DNA from: Clostridiales bacterium
GTDB taxonomy: Bacteria > Bacillota > Clostridia > Oscillospirales > Ruminococcaceae
Direction of reading: 5' to 3'
Assembly: GCA_003150405.1 (NCBI GenBank)
Contig: QAMM01000007.1
Location: 62,001 to 126,000, forward strand
DNA length: 64,000 bases
Part shown: positions 41,453 to 50,633 of the stretch, one piece after another
Position numbering within the stretch: position 1 is the first letter of the stretch
Layout of the letters: every line of letters begins with the position of its first letter
The notes under the pieces: model-generated
Databases searched by the model: none
What the model saw: only the letters and a program-made list of their open reading frames with translations
What the model was told of the DNA's origin: nothing
Position numbers and translations under genes: made by a program

Positions 41453-41971
41453 ATGGAAAGTGATGTGAAAATTTCGGTGGCCAATGAATACGCGGAAATT
41501 GCGGATATTGCCGCACTTGCGGATGAAATTTGGCACGAACACTACGCATCTTTGCTCACAAAAGGGCAGATTGACTACATGGTCGAAAAGTTCCAGAGTG
41601 AAAAAGCAATTGCCCACGCAATAGCAGAAGAAAATTATACCTATTACATTATGAAAGACGCCGGACAGATTGTAGGCTACTGCGCCGTGCAGCCAACCGA
41701 AGCGAATCACAGCCTGTTTTTGAGCAAACTTTATCTGCACAAGGATTACCGCGGCAGGCGGCTGACCCGGCTGATTATGGCCATGCTGGCAGAACGCTGC
41801 ATTTCGGACAAGCTCGGTTCCATTTGGCTGACCGTCAACAAGGGCAATACCAGTTCGATTGACGTTTACCGCAAGCTCGGTTTCCAAATTGAGCGGGAGC
41901 AGGTCAGCAATATTGGAAACGGTTATGTCATGGACGACTACATCATGCGTTGCCCCATACATGCAAATTAA
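41453..41971 (+). CDS. GNAT-family N-acetyltransferase
   Basis: Protein of 172 residues. The acetyl-CoA site is LYLHKDYRGRRLTRLIMAML, preceded by SLFLSKL and followed by LTVNKGNTSSIDVYRKLGFQIE, all standard GNAT elements. The N-terminal EYAEIADIAALADEIWHEHYASL resembles a common clostridial acetyltransferase subgroup. ATG 41453 has GGAGGTGG upstream; the frame from 41390 is longer but lacks an RBS. It precedes a MATE transporter by 45 bp; co-transcription could mean a joint modify-and-export resistance role, but this is inference. Confidence 0.88.
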   Translation: MESDVKISVANEYAEIADIAALADEIWHEHYASLLTKGQIDYMVEKFQSEKAIAHAIAEENYTYYIMKDAGQIVGYCAVQPTEANHSLFLSKLYLHKDYRGRRLTRLIMAMLAERCISDKLGSIWLTVNKGNTSSIDVYRKLGFQIEREQVSNIGNGYVMDDYIMRCPIHAN

Positions 41972-42016
41972 CTCAATAGACAATCCACCAAACATCTCAC
42001 AAAAGGAGTGTTCGCC

Positions 42017-43375
42017 TTGAACCTCTTTGTCAAGGACAAATCTTACTACAAGCAGCTTATTCTGCTGGCGCTGCCACTCATTGGGCAGGCAATGATCAAC
42101 CAGGGCGTCAACATGATGGATACCATCATGCTCGGCAGTTTTGGAGAAATCCCCATTTCGGGTTCTGCGCTGGCAAACCAGTTTTATTTTATCTTCATGA
42201 TCTTCCACTTTGGCCTTGCGGGCGGTGCGTCGGTGTTGACCGGGCAGTTCTGGGGCCGGCAGGAGCTTGCCCACATCCGGGGCGTCATTACGCTGGCACT
42301 GCGCATCAGCGTTTGTATGGCGCTGGTCATGTCAGCGCTTTCCTACTTCTGCGGCGAAAGCATTATGCGCTTTTACACGCCGGATCCCGCCATTATTGAA
42401 GCGGGTACAAAATACCTGCGGATTATGGCGTTCGGTTATTTGATGCATGGCGTTTCGCTGACCCTTGCCATTATTTTCCGAACGGTACACCTTGTTAAGC
42501 TCGCCTTTTTCAGCTCGTTGGTGTCTTTTTTTGTCAACATCTTTTTTAACTGGATGTTTATTTTTGGCACCCTTGGCGCACCCCGCATGGAAATTGAGGG
42601 CGCCGCACTAGGCACCGTGCTTGCACGTGCCTCCGAATTTCTCATCATTGTCGGCTATGTCTTCTTTTTCGACAAACGGGTTGGTTACCGGCTGCGTTCG
42701 TTGCTGCTCCCGGTACGGGAATATCTGCGCAGCTTTCTTAAAAGCGGCGCACCGGTTATCATCAGTGACGCCATGCTCGCCTTCGGCGAAAACATGATCG
42801 CCATGGTCATGGGACAGATGGGCGGCGTCATGGTGGCTGCAAACAGCATCACCGCCGTGGTGGTGCAAATTTGTACCGTCTTTAACATGGGCCTTTCAGG
42901 TGCAAGTTCGGTTATGACCGGCAACACTGTCGGCGCTGGAGAATATGAGCGTGCCGAACGGGAAGGCGTTACCTTTTTTGTACTGAGCATCTTTGTCGGG
43001 CTGCTGTCAGCGGGGATAATCCTGCTCATCAAACCGCTGGTCATCGGCATGTACAACGTTGCGGATGAAACCAAGTTGCTGGCCGACGGTCTGCTAAGCG
43101 TCATTGCGGTGATTATGGTATTCCAGACCAGCGGCGGCGTCCTTACCAAAGGAGTACTCCGCGGCGGGGGTGATACCCGTTTTTTGATGATTGCCGATGT
43201 AGCTTTTCTGTGGCTTGCATCGATCCCGCTCGGGGCAATCGCCGGGCTGGCGCTTGGTTGGGAGCCGGTTGCCGTTTACTTCCTGCTGAAAATTGATCTG
43301 GTCATCAAGGCGGTTTGGTGTATTTTCCGGCTATACAGCAGAAAATGGATCCATCTGGTAAAGGTCGAAGTATAG
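42017..43375 (+). CDS. MATE-family efflux transporter (second)
   Basis: Protein of 452 residues with about twelve membrane spans. Family elements: IGQAMINQGVNMMDTIMLGS in helix 1-2, GGASVLTGQFWGRQE after helix 3, and in the second half ASSVMTGNTVGAGEYERAER and VLTKGVLRGGGDTRFL. It belongs to a different MATE branch from the pump at 4420. I take TTG 42017 as start since AAAGGAG ends eight bases before it; GTG 42008 lies in the RBS. Directly downstream of a GNAT gene, ends in a strong terminator. Confidence 0.92.
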   Translation: MNLFVKDKSYYKQLILLALPLIGQAMINQGVNMMDTIMLGSFGEIPISGSALANQFYFIFMIFHFGLAGGASVLTGQFWGRQELAHIRGVITLALRISVCMALVMSALSYFCGESIMRFYTPDPAIIEAGTKYLRIMAFGYLMHGVSLTLAIIFRTVHLVKLAFFSSLVSFFVNIFFNWMFIFGTLGAPRMEIEGAALGTVLARASEFLIIVGYVFFFDKRVGYRLRSLLLPVREYLRSFLKSGAPVIISDAMLAFGENMIAMVMGQMGGVMVAANSITAVVVQICTVFNMGLSGASSVMTGNTVGAGEYERAEREGVTFFVLSIFVGLLSAGIILLIKPLVIGMYNVADETKLLADGLLSVIAVIMVFQTSGGVLTKGVLRGGGDTRFLMIADVAFLWLASIPLGAIAGLALGWEPVAVYFLLKIDLVIKAVWCIFRLYSRKWIHLVKVEV

Positions 43376-43383
43376 TCTAGCTC

Positions 43384-43420
43384 AAAAAGAAGGGAAAACT
43401 GATTGTTTTCCCTTCTTTTT
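43384..43420. terminator. Bidirectional terminator after second MATE gene
   Basis: AAAAAGAAGGGAAAAC (43384-43399) TGATT GTTTTCCCTTCTTTTT (43405-43420). Confidence 0.9.
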
Positions 43421-43425
43421 TCTTA

Positions 43426-43873
43426 TTATTTGACCAGATACAGGAAATTTTCCAACTCTCGGAATCTATTTTTACGGTAAAACCGCTCTGCCGGGAAACC
43501 GCGCTCGGTGTTCAGAATAATTGCATTAAGTCCCTTTTTCACAATATTCCGTTCAATATACCGCAACAACTGACTGCCAATACCATTGCCCTGATGCTTC
43601 ATGTCAACACAAAACTGTTCGATAACATACTCCATACCCTGAATCCATGGCTTTTGGCATCCTACACTCAGAGCAATTACTTTTTCTTCTTTCAGTGCAA
43701 CATAGCCCAGAAAACAGTTGTTCATCCTATACCGCCGAAACAGGGTGACAACCTGTTCACGGGAATCATAACGCTCATTCCAGGGTTCTCTGGAAAAGGT
43801 GTCCATAAACCAATCCACACACTGGTCCAACATGGCTTTGCTCCATTGGAACGAATTTTAAATTGCCGTTCAT
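43426..43873 (-). pseudogene. GNAT acetyltransferase with N-terminal frameshift
   Basis: The open frame 43426-43833 encodes 135 residues with a clear GNAT core (VDMKHQGNGIGSQLLRYIE, RGFPAERFYRKNRFRELEN) but lacks the first strand and starts poorly. In another frame an ATG at 43873, five bases after a very good GGTGGAGG, reads MNGNLKFVPMEQSHV, exactly the missing first strand and turn. Joining the two needs removal of one G of the GG at 43827-43828 (minus strand GTTGGACC), giving SHVDQCVDWFMDTF. So the gene carries a one-base insertion: a true frameshift mutation or a sequencing error. Repaired length would be 148 residues, normal for the family. Confidence 0.75.
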
Positions 43874-44174
43874 TCAACCTCCACCTCACATAAAGATTTT
43901 CCACACTTCATCCACCCAGTTCGGCTAACTGGACTCAAGGGTAATTCCGGCGTTTTGTTTTTATAACCAAAGCAGACAGGGAACCCTCCGGCCGACAGGG
44001 CGGAGGGTCACGCTCCGTTTGCCGCGGCAAAACGGGGATTCAATCCCAATTCCGTCGTTTCAAACGCCCGATGTCTCCAAAATGTTCCATCGCATTGGTT
44101 TGAGCTCGATTCCGCCAAACGATCAAACCGCTGAGACGCTTCCATCTTACCAAATTGCCCCTCACAGCCTCCCG
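43874..44174. other. Intergenic stretch
   Basis: About 300 bp between two minus-strand genes. One hairpin (ACCCTCCG 43983-43990 / CGGAGGGT 44001-44008) without a T-run; otherwise nothing recognised. Confidence 0.45.
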
Positions 44175-45098
44175 TCACTGGTTGCTTTTGGAGTTGAGCC
44201 ATGCCCGATATGCGGAAGGGGGCATTCCCTCCAACTGCTTAAACAGACGGCTGAAATAATAAATGTTGTCAAACCCGCAGGCAGAGGCCGCTTCGCTAAT
44301 ATTCATTTGGGTTGTACGCATATATTCCTTTGCCTTTTCAATCCGCAGATGGTTTAAATATTTGATGGGGGACAGCCCGGTTTCCGTGCGGAACAGCCGG
44401 GTGAGGTATTGCTGAGAAACCTTGAGCTGTTCTGCAAGATCCGCCACCCGCAGAGGCGCCGAAAAATGGCTGTGAAGATACAGCAAAGCGTCCTGCACCA
44501 ATTTATTTTGTTCCCGCCCAGTCGGCGTTTCAGCGGGCGGTACTGTCTGGCGGAGCCAGCACTGCCCCAGCAAAGCGAGAATCTGCGCCGCCTCCAGCGC
44601 TATGAGGAGGGTACTGTGCACCGTCTCCCGGTTACGCTCCAGCAGTAGACGCTGAAACAGGGTGAAAATTTCATTTTTATAGCTGCCCGTCTGCATTTTT
44701 TGCCCGACACAAACCACCGTATTCTCCGGTTTCAGAGGCGGCAGAAAAAAGAAACCGGGCTCCATATCCGAAGGGCGGTTTACATAATTTGAAACGATAC
44801 GCTGTTTGAATGCGGCGTCTGCCTTTTGCATATTCAGCTCCACATGGATATAAAAAAAACGGCAGGGGCCGCCTTCTGCATATTGATCCACCGGCAGATG
44901 AGGAGGAACCAAACAGGCGTCCCCCTCCCTCAGAAAAAGGGGATTTCCATCCACAATACAGCGTAAGACACCACTGTAGACTACAATGATCTCTGCCTCT
45001 TCCAACCTGCGGCCGGTCAAGCTCCAGCCGGACGGGCAGACCGAATGCCCAGCAAGCAGTACCCCGGGCAGGTAGGATAAATTAACAGCGTATTCCAA
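44175..45098 (-). CDS. AraC-family regulator with cupin-type sensor
   Basis: Protein of 307 residues. The N-terminal part (about 1-110) is a beta-barrel sensor (GVLRCIVDGNPLFLREGDAC). The C-terminal about 100 residues hold two HTH motifs: PLRVADLAEQLKVSQQYLTR with LFRTETGLSPIKYLNHLRIE, then MNISEAASACGFDNIYYFSR with LFKQLEGMPPSAYR. AraC proteins of this layout activate sugar-use genes on ligand binding. Start is TTG 45098 with GAGG upstream. It is divergent from the GH31 gene 124 bp away, its likely target. Confidence 0.9.
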   Translation of the reverse strand: MEYAVNLSYLPGVLLAGHSVCPSGWSLTGRRLEEAEIIVVYSGVLRCIVDGNPLFLREGDACLVPPHLPVDQYAEGGPCRFFYIHVELNMQKADAAFKQRIVSNYVNRPSDMEPGFFFLPPLKPENTVVCVGQKMQTGSYKNEIFTLFQRLLLERNRETVHSTLLIALEAAQILALLGQCWLRQTVPPAETPTGREQNKLVQDALLYLHSHFSAPLRVADLAEQLKVSQQYLTRLFRTETGLSPIKYLNHLRIEKAKEYMRTTQMNISEAASACGFDNIYYFSRLFKQLEGMPPSAYRAWLNSKSNQ

Positions 45099-45222
45099 AA
45101 CAATCGCCTCGTTGTTTCATTTTGTATAAATAATATTATAAATGTTTATTCCGCATTTGCAAGGCTGGATTTATAATACAGGTAACAGAGTCACCACGAC
45201 TTTCATCAAGGAGGTTTTAAAC

Positions 45223-47247
45223 ATGCAGGAATTTTTCAAGGTGGAAAACGGCGCTCTGCTTTTTAAGTTCCGTTACGAGCTCGTTTCCATTATGCCCTGG
45301 GGCGACGGCCTGCGGGTACGCGCTACCCAGAATACCGAATTCACCCCGGAGGACTGGGCGCTTTCCATGCCCGTCGAAAAACAGGGGAACATTGAGTTGA
45401 CCGAGGATGGCGCCACCGTCACCTCCGGCAAGGTCACCGCAAAAATAGACAATTTCGGCCGCATTCGCTTTTACAACCAAAAGGGCGAACTGCTGCTGGA
45501 TGAGTTTTACCGCACCTTTGAACGGGGCAGGGATTACGCGACCCAGCTCAACACCATTTTTTCATTAAAACGCACGGCGCGCGAATACAAGGGCACGCCG
45601 AGCAACAACTTCGAAATCACCATGACCTTTGAGGCAAACGAAGGTGAAAAGCTGTTCGGAATGGGGCAGTACCAGCAGCCCTATCTCGACCTCAAGGGCT
45701 GCACACTGGAGCTCGCACACCGCAACACCCAGGCAAGCGTGCCGTTCCTGCTTTCCAGCAAAGGGTACGGCTTCCTCTGGAACAACCCCGGCGTAGGTAC
45801 TGCAACCTTTGCCAAAAACCTCACCGAATGGAAGCTTAAATCTTCCAAACAGATCGATTACTGGATCACCGCAGGCGACGCCCCGGCGGAGATAGAGGAG
45901 AACTATGCCAAGGTTTCCGGCACTGTGCCGATGATGCCGGACTACGGCACCGGCTTCTGGCAGTGCAAGCTGCGCTACCAGACCCAGGAGGAACTGCTGG
46001 AGGTTGCGCGGGAATACCACAAACGCGGAATTCCGGTTGACGTCATTGTTGTAGACTTTTTCCACTGGCCGCACCAGGGCGACTGGAAATTCGACGAGGC
46101 GTTCTGGCCCGATCCTGAGGCAATGATCAAAGAACTCGACTCGATGGGTATGAAGCTCATGACCTCGGTCTGGCCCACGGTGGATAAGGAGAGCGACAAC
46201 TACGAATACATGAAGGATCACGACCTTCTGGTGCGGGTGGATCACGGCATCAACTTCACTATGGATTGCTTCGGCCCCGAAGTCTTTTTCGATGCAACCA
46301 ACCCGGAAGCCCAGAAATTCGTGTTTGACACCTGCAAAAAGAATTACCTGGACAAGGGCGTCACCCTGTTCTGGCTGGATGAGGCTGAACCGGAGTATAC
46401 TGCCGTTGACTTTGAAAACTACCGCTACCACAAGGGCGCGGCATTAGAGGTGGCAAACTCCTATCCGGTGGGCTACGCCAAGGCCTTCTATGACGGCATG
46501 AAGGGCGAGGGACGTGAAGAAATTATCAACCTCATCCGCTGTGCATGGGCCGGTTCCCAGCGTTACGGCGCGCTGGCCTGGTCAGGAGACGTTCCGTCCA
46601 CCTTTGAAATGCTCCGGAACCAGCTGGCCGCCGGCCTCAACATGGGACTTGCCGGTATTACCTGGTGGACGGCCGATATCGGCGGTTTCCACGGCGGCAA
46701 CATCTACGACGAAAGCTTCCGCGAACTTATCACCCGCTGGTTCGAGTTCGGCGCGTTCTGCCCGGTCATGCGTCTGCACGGCGACCGCGACCCGCACGAT
46801 AAGCCGCAGCTCGTCGCTTCCGGCGGCGGTTTCTGCCCGCAGACCGGCGCCGACAACGAGGTCTGGAGCTACGGCCCGGCCGCTGAAGAGGCGATGACCA
46901 AGTACATCAAGGTGCGTTATGCCCTGAAGCCTTACATCAAAGAGGCGATGAAAGCCGCCCACGAAAAGGGCACCCCGGTTATCCGCCCGGTGTTCTACGA
47001 CTTCCCGTCTGACAAAGCCGCATGGGATGCCCATGAGGAATACCTGTTCGGTTCAGATCTGTTGGTGGCACCTGTACTGTACCCCGGTGCGCGGACCAAA
47101 GAGGTTTATCTGCCGGCCGGCGCCAAGTGGGTTGAGGTTGAAACCGGCAAGGTCTTTGACGGCGGGCAGACTATTACGGTGGACGCTCCGCTCAACGTCA
47201 TTCCGCTCTTTGCCAAAGAAGGCGCAAAGGTGCTGGAACTGTTCTAA
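45223..47247 (+). CDS. Glycoside hydrolase family 31 (alpha-glucosidase/alpha-xylosidase type)
   Basis: Protein of 674 residues, intracellular (no signal peptide). N-terminal beta-sandwich to about 215, then the TIM barrel starting YGTGFWQCKLRYQTQEELLE. The nucleophile is Asp386 in LFWLDEAEPE; the acid/base is Asp456 in AWSGDVPST; ITWWTADIGGFHGG and FCPVMRLHGDRDPH follow as in GH31; C-terminal beta domains end the chain. GH31 enzymes release alpha-linked glucose, xylose or related sugars with retention. Subsite residues do not settle which. ATG 45223 has AAGGAGG at eight bases. Controlled, by inference, by the divergent AraC protein. Confidence 0.92.
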   Translation: MQEFFKVENGALLFKFRYELVSIMPWGDGLRVRATQNTEFTPEDWALSMPVEKQGNIELTEDGATVTSGKVTAKIDNFGRIRFYNQKGELLLDEFYRTFERGRDYATQLNTIFSLKRTAREYKGTPSNNFEITMTFEANEGEKLFGMGQYQQPYLDLKGCTLELAHRNTQASVPFLLSSKGYGFLWNNPGVGTATFAKNLTEWKLKSSKQIDYWITAGDAPAEIEENYAKVSGTVPMMPDYGTGFWQCKLRYQTQEELLEVAREYHKRGIPVDVIVVDFFHWPHQGDWKFDEAFWPDPEAMIKELDSMGMKLMTSVWPTVDKESDNYEYMKDHDLLVRVDHGINFTMDCFGPEVFFDATNPEAQKFVFDTCKKNYLDKGVTLFWLDEAEPEYTAVDFENYRYHKGAALEVANSYPVGYAKAFYDGMKGEGREEIINLIRCAWAGSQRYGALAWSGDVPSTFEMLRNQLAAGLNMGLAGITWWTADIGGFHGGNIYDESFRELITRWFEFGAFCPVMRLHGDRDPHDKPQLVASGGGFCPQTGADNEVWSYGPAAEEAMTKYIKVRYALKPYIKEAMKAAHEKGTPVIRPVFYDFPSDKAAWDAHEEYLFGSDLLVAPVLYPGARTKEVYLPAGAKWVEVETGKVFDGGQTITVDAPLNVIPLFAKEGAKVLELF

Positions 47248-47307
47248 TCCAGTACAAAAAGCACAAAAATCCCCCGCAAAAGTGGGGGCGATAAGAAACT
47301 TTTTATG

Positions 47308-47345
47308 AGGGACGGCTTACGGCCGTCCCTCTGTTTGTTTTCTTA
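47308..47345 (+). terminator. Terminator after GH31 gene
   Basis: AGGGACGGC (47308-47316) TTACG GCCGTCCCT (47322-47330) followed by CTGTTTGTTTTC. A first hairpin CCCCC/GGGGG lies just upstream (about 47271-47288). Confidence 0.75.
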
Positions 47346-47366
47346 AAATACGCTCTTAAACGGGGG

Positions 47367-48109
47367 TTATTCTTCCAATGGAGTTAAACCGGGGATTTGT
47401 ACCCGGTCGTAATTTCCCGGAGGATTTTCTATGGCCTGGAACAGAATATAATATTCCACTGGCTGTCCGTCATAACTGCACTTGATCTGGAAGCCGCGAA
47501 AATGAGGCGCATCGCTCCGCAACGCGATCTCCCTGCTGTACCAAAGATCAAAACCAAGCTCATTTGTGTCAATTCTAAAAATACGGGTCGCGTCTCCAAT
47601 ATAGCTCGTAGAGAACACAGAGCCCGTAAGCTCACCGGCTGTACCGTCTTTGTCCGAGATGCAGTAATAAATAATGGTAATGGGGTTGTCCGGCTGTTCG
47701 CTGAACCGAATGGTAAAATGCGCAGATGGTCTCGTCAATCCTTCTGGACAAAGCTGCGGAAGGGAAGGATAATTATTGAGCAAATTCAGAAACCAGGCAC
47801 GGTTTTGATCCATTTCAGTTGACTGTTCCTCTGTACGCAGCAAAGCGTCATAGGGCAATGAATAGGTCGTTGTCTCCCCATATTCGGTCACTTATCTCGA
47901 TTTTCGGAATGGCAGGATCAAGCTGCCCCTCGTAATATTCAACCAGCCGCGGTAACGGAACCTTTCCCTCCAGTACATCCAACGTTGTCACAGCCTCCGG
48001 CGGCCGGTGCATTTGCGGTATTTCTGACAAAGGAATGGCAATCGCCATCCCGGCAATCAATGCCGTTATAGCCACGGCAATAACAATCCGCCGAAACCTT
48101 TTTCAGCAT
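47367..48109 (-). pseudogene. Membrane-anchored hypothetical protein with two frameshifts
   Basis: Three partly open frames together spell one protein. ATG 48109 (RBS GAAGAGG) begins MLKK; deleting one A of the run at 48099-48103 continues as RFRRIVIAVAITALIAGMAI, a signal anchor, then PLPRLVEYYEGQLDPAIPKIEI; deleting one base near 47892-47893 joins VTEYGETTTYSLPYDALLRT and the remaining 174-residue frame ending PGLTPLEE. The repaired protein would be about 247 residues. No family is recognised. Either a young pseudogene or assembly errors in short homopolymers; the clear continuity of anchor, linker and C-terminal domain argues that it was a gene. Confidence 0.7.
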
Positions 48110-48514
48110 TTCTATCCTCTTCAAGCCATTTTCCGCCTAGTGCTCCAGCCCCCCATTTTAGGGGCTTTTTGTCCGCCCCGGAAGCCCTCTATTTTTCACC
48201 TTTATTGCCAGCGAATGGCACCTAGGTGCCCAGTGCAGTAAGACGCGAACACGGTGCAAACGAATATCCATTCAGCGTTTTGCTCCAGTTTGGGATAAAA
48301 AGTTTCTATCCCATGAACAGCGCATGAACGCCCGCAACAAAATTGTTCTTTGCCGCGGCTTGCATGGAAGAATATCCGCTCATCTGCCCAAAACGCGGCT
48401 TCAATGTATGTTATGAATTCATTATACCATAATTTTATTCGTTTCAACGGAGGCAACTGGCAGCATCATGCCTAAAGATTACAATTTGTTTTAGGGCAAA
48501 ACCTCTAAAATGCC
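48110..48514. other. Intergenic stretch with repeat copy B
   Basis: About 400 bp holding repeat copy B (48314-48358), a minus-strand TGG-extended TATAAT (48421-48426), and the hairpin TGGGATA/TATCCCA (about 48291-48312). Frames here lack RBSs. Confidence 0.5.
48314..48358 (-). repeat. 45-nt intergenic repeat, copy B
   Basis: Counterpart of 41003-41047, 36 of 45 identical, ungapped. A minus-strand extended -10 lies 63 bp away. Confidence 0.65.
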
Positions 48515-48553
48515 GCAAAAAAGCACCGGGCGGAGAACCGCACGGTGTTTTTC
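48515..48553 (-). terminator. Terminator of CBS gene
   Basis: GCACCG...CGGTG with an inner GCGG AGAA CCGC, followed on the minus strand by CTTTTTT. Confidence 0.75.
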
Positions 48554-48555
48554 AT

Positions 48556-49014
48556 TCAAGTGAACAGCGAACCCAAAAAAGACGGGCCGGAATCGTTCCC
48601 GCTGTTGGGGGTAAAAATATCCTGGTAAGCGCCCGCCACCGTTTCCTGTGGGACCGTGCCCAGTAGGTCGGAAAGACTTACCATCCCGGCAAGCGCGCCC
48701 TTCAGCACCACCGGCAGACGTTTGACCTGGTGTTTTGCCATGAGTGCCATTGCATCCGCCACCGGCGCAGAAACCTCTACCACTACAGGCGGCTGGGTCA
48801 TAATGACGTCCGCCATTGTCTCCAGCGGCGCCCGTCCCATTGCAATGCACCGGGTCACAATATCTCGGTCGGTGATCACCCCAACCACCGTTGTTCCCCG
48901 TGTGACCGGCAGTACGCCGATCTTGCTGCGGCGCATCAGCGCCGCAGCACGGTAAGCCGTTTCATCGTAAGAGACCCGTACTACATACCGACTCATCACT
49001 TCACTGACAACCAT
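48556..49014 (-). CDS. CBS-domain pair protein
   Basis: Protein of 152 residues with two CBS motifs: VSEVMSRYVVRVSYDETAYRA to GVLPVTRGTTVVGVITDRDIV, and MADVIMTQPPVVVEVSAPVADA to KRLPVVLKGALAGMVSLSDL. CBS pairs bind adenine nucleotides and act as energy or ligand sensors. Stand-alone proteins of this kind are widespread; partner unknown. ATG 49014 has GGGAGGGG; the longer frame adds eight residues with no RBS. It follows the spoVA operon on the same strand after 122 bp. Confidence 0.87.
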   Translation of the reverse strand: MVVSEVMSRYVVRVSYDETAYRAAALMRRSKIGVLPVTRGTTVVGVITDRDIVTRCIAMGRAPLETMADVIMTQPPVVVEVSAPVADAMALMAKHQVKRLPVVLKGALAGMVSLSDLLGTVPQETVAGAYQDIFTPNSGNDSGPSFLGSLFT

Positions 49015-49136
49015 AAGCCCCTCCCTCAACCACTCCATTTGGATACAAACTGTCGCTGTGCAAAAACTTCAGAAGCATCCTCATTCTGAACCAAAACAGC
49101 CTCTTTTATACAAACATTCTGCGTCTTGGGAACCCC

Positions 49137-49508
49137 CTATTTTGAACGGTCGCTCGGCTTAAAAACGAGTGCTGCCAACAGCGCGAAAAAGATTGCCGCC
49201 GCAATGCCGCCGGCTGACGCCCGCAGTCCGCCGGTCAACGCGCCGAGTAGCCCTTGCTCGGCGACAGCATCTTTCACCCCTTTGGCAAGGTTGTAGCCAA
49301 AACCAGTCAGCGGAACAGTAGCGCCCGCACCCGCAAACTCCACCAACGGCCCGTACAACCCAACAGCGCCGAGGATAACTCCCGCTACGACAAACCCCAC
49401 GAGGATACGCGCCGGGGTGAGTTTGGTGTAATCAATGAGAATCTGGCCGACCACACAAATGAGTCCGCCCACTACAAAGGCTTTCAGGTATTCTATAAAA
49501 ATATCCAT
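49137..49508 (-). CDS. spoVAE: Stage V sporulation protein AE
   Basis: Protein of 123 residues, membrane protein with about four spans. MDIFIEYLKAFVVGGLICVV, GQILIDYTKLTPARILVGFV and the segment FAGAGATVPLTGFGYNLAKG are the SpoVAE pattern. Part of the inner-membrane channel that moves Ca-dipicolinate into the forespore and out at germination. ATG 49508 has AGGAGG; the upstream frame reaching 49613 overlaps spoVAD. Last gene of spoVAC-D-E, 11 bp after spoVAD. Confidence 0.93.
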   Translation of the reverse strand: MDIFIEYLKAFVVGGLICVVGQILIDYTKLTPARILVGFVVAGVILGAVGLYGPLVEFAGAGATVPLTGFGYNLAKGVKDAVAEQGLLGALTGGLRASAGGIAAAIFFALLAALVFKPSDRSK

Positions 49509-49519
49509 GCCGTTTCCTC

Positions 49520-50530
49520 CTAATTTGCCGTAATTTCGACCAGATGGCAGATGCTCGGGATGCTTTCGCCCTGCTGCACACTGGTGGGGGACATCAGCGC
49601 GCCAGTAGCACAAAATAGAATACGCTTGTATTCGCCGCGTTCAAACATGGGCAGGAAATGGGCACAAAGCACGGTGGCGCAGCAGCCGCAGCCAGAGGCG
49701 CCCGCGTGAACATCTTGGGTGTCAAGGTCGTAAATGAGCTTGCCGCAGTCCAAGTGCTTGTCCTTAATATCCAACCCTTCGCGGTCCAGCAACTCGCAGA
49801 GCAGACGGCTGCCCACCAGTCCAAGGTCACCAGTGACGATGGCGTCAAAGTTCTCAATAAGCTCTTTGGTGTCATCAAAATAGGTCTTAATAGTGGAGCA
49901 GGCCGCCGGAGCCATGGCCGCACCCATGTTATTGGCGTCGGTAATGCCGAGGTCGGTAATTTTGCCAATGGTCACCGTCCGGATTTTTGGCTTATTTTCA
50001 TCACAGCCAATGAGCACCGCACCAGAGCCAGTCACCGTCCACTGAGAGGTGGGTGTGCGCTGGCCGCCGTATTCCAGCGGCAGACGGAACTGGCGCTCCG
50101 CAGTACAGAAGTGGGAGGAGGTTACCGCGACCGCACGGTTTGCAAGCCCTGCGTCTACGAAAAGAGAGGCGGAAATAATTCCTTCCGCCATGGTGGAGCA
50201 GGCCCCGAACAGTCCAAGAAACGGAATATCCAGATCCCGCAGGCCATAGGTCGAGCTGATGCACTGGTTAAGCAGGTCACCCGCAAACATTACGTCAACG
50301 CCGGAGGGCGCAAGATTTTCCTTTTCCAGCAGTTTGTTGACCGAATCGGTCTGGAGGCGGCTCTCAGCCTTCTCCCAGGTTTTTTCACCAAAAGTGGTGT
50401 CCTGATTGACGACGTCAAACTCCTGGCCGAGCGGCCCTTCTCCCTCTTTTTTACCCACTACCGACGCATGGTTGATAAAAGCAGGCGGCTTCTCCAGCCG
50501 AATGGTGGATTGCGAAATTCTGGTTGCCAT
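49520..50530 (-). CDS. spoVAD: Stage V sporulation protein AD
   Basis: Protein of 336 residues with a thiolase-like fold, no membrane spans. Typical segments: GPLGQEFDVVNQDTTFGEKT, FLGLFGACSTMAEGIISASL, SSHFCTAERQFRLPLEYGGQ and ASGCGCCATVLCAHFLP. SpoVAD binds dipicolinic acid on the membrane and is required for its uptake during sporulation. ATG 50530 preceded by GAGAAGAG. Placed between spoVAC (103 bp upstream) and spoVAE. Confidence 0.95.
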   Translation of the reverse strand: MATRISQSTIRLEKPPAFINHASVVGKKEGEGPLGQEFDVVNQDTTFGEKTWEKAESRLQTDSVNKLLEKENLAPSGVDVMFAGDLLNQCISSTYGLRDLDIPFLGLFGACSTMAEGIISASLFVDAGLANRAVAVTSSHFCTAERQFRLPLEYGGQRTPTSQWTVTGSGAVLIGCDENKPKIRTVTIGKITDLGITDANNMGAAMAPAACSTIKTYFDDTKELIENFDAIVTGDLGLVGSRLLCELLDREGLDIKDKHLDCGKLIYDLDTQDVHAGASGCGCCATVLCAHFLPMFERGEYKRILFCATGALMSPTSVQQGESIPSICHLVEITAN

Positions 50531-50633
50531 AATTTTCTCTTCTCCATTTCAAAATAATCACGCAGGAACTGCAAATATACTGTGAAAAATACGCCAAAAG
50601 AGTCACCCATATTCTGTTCAATGGGTTTCATTT

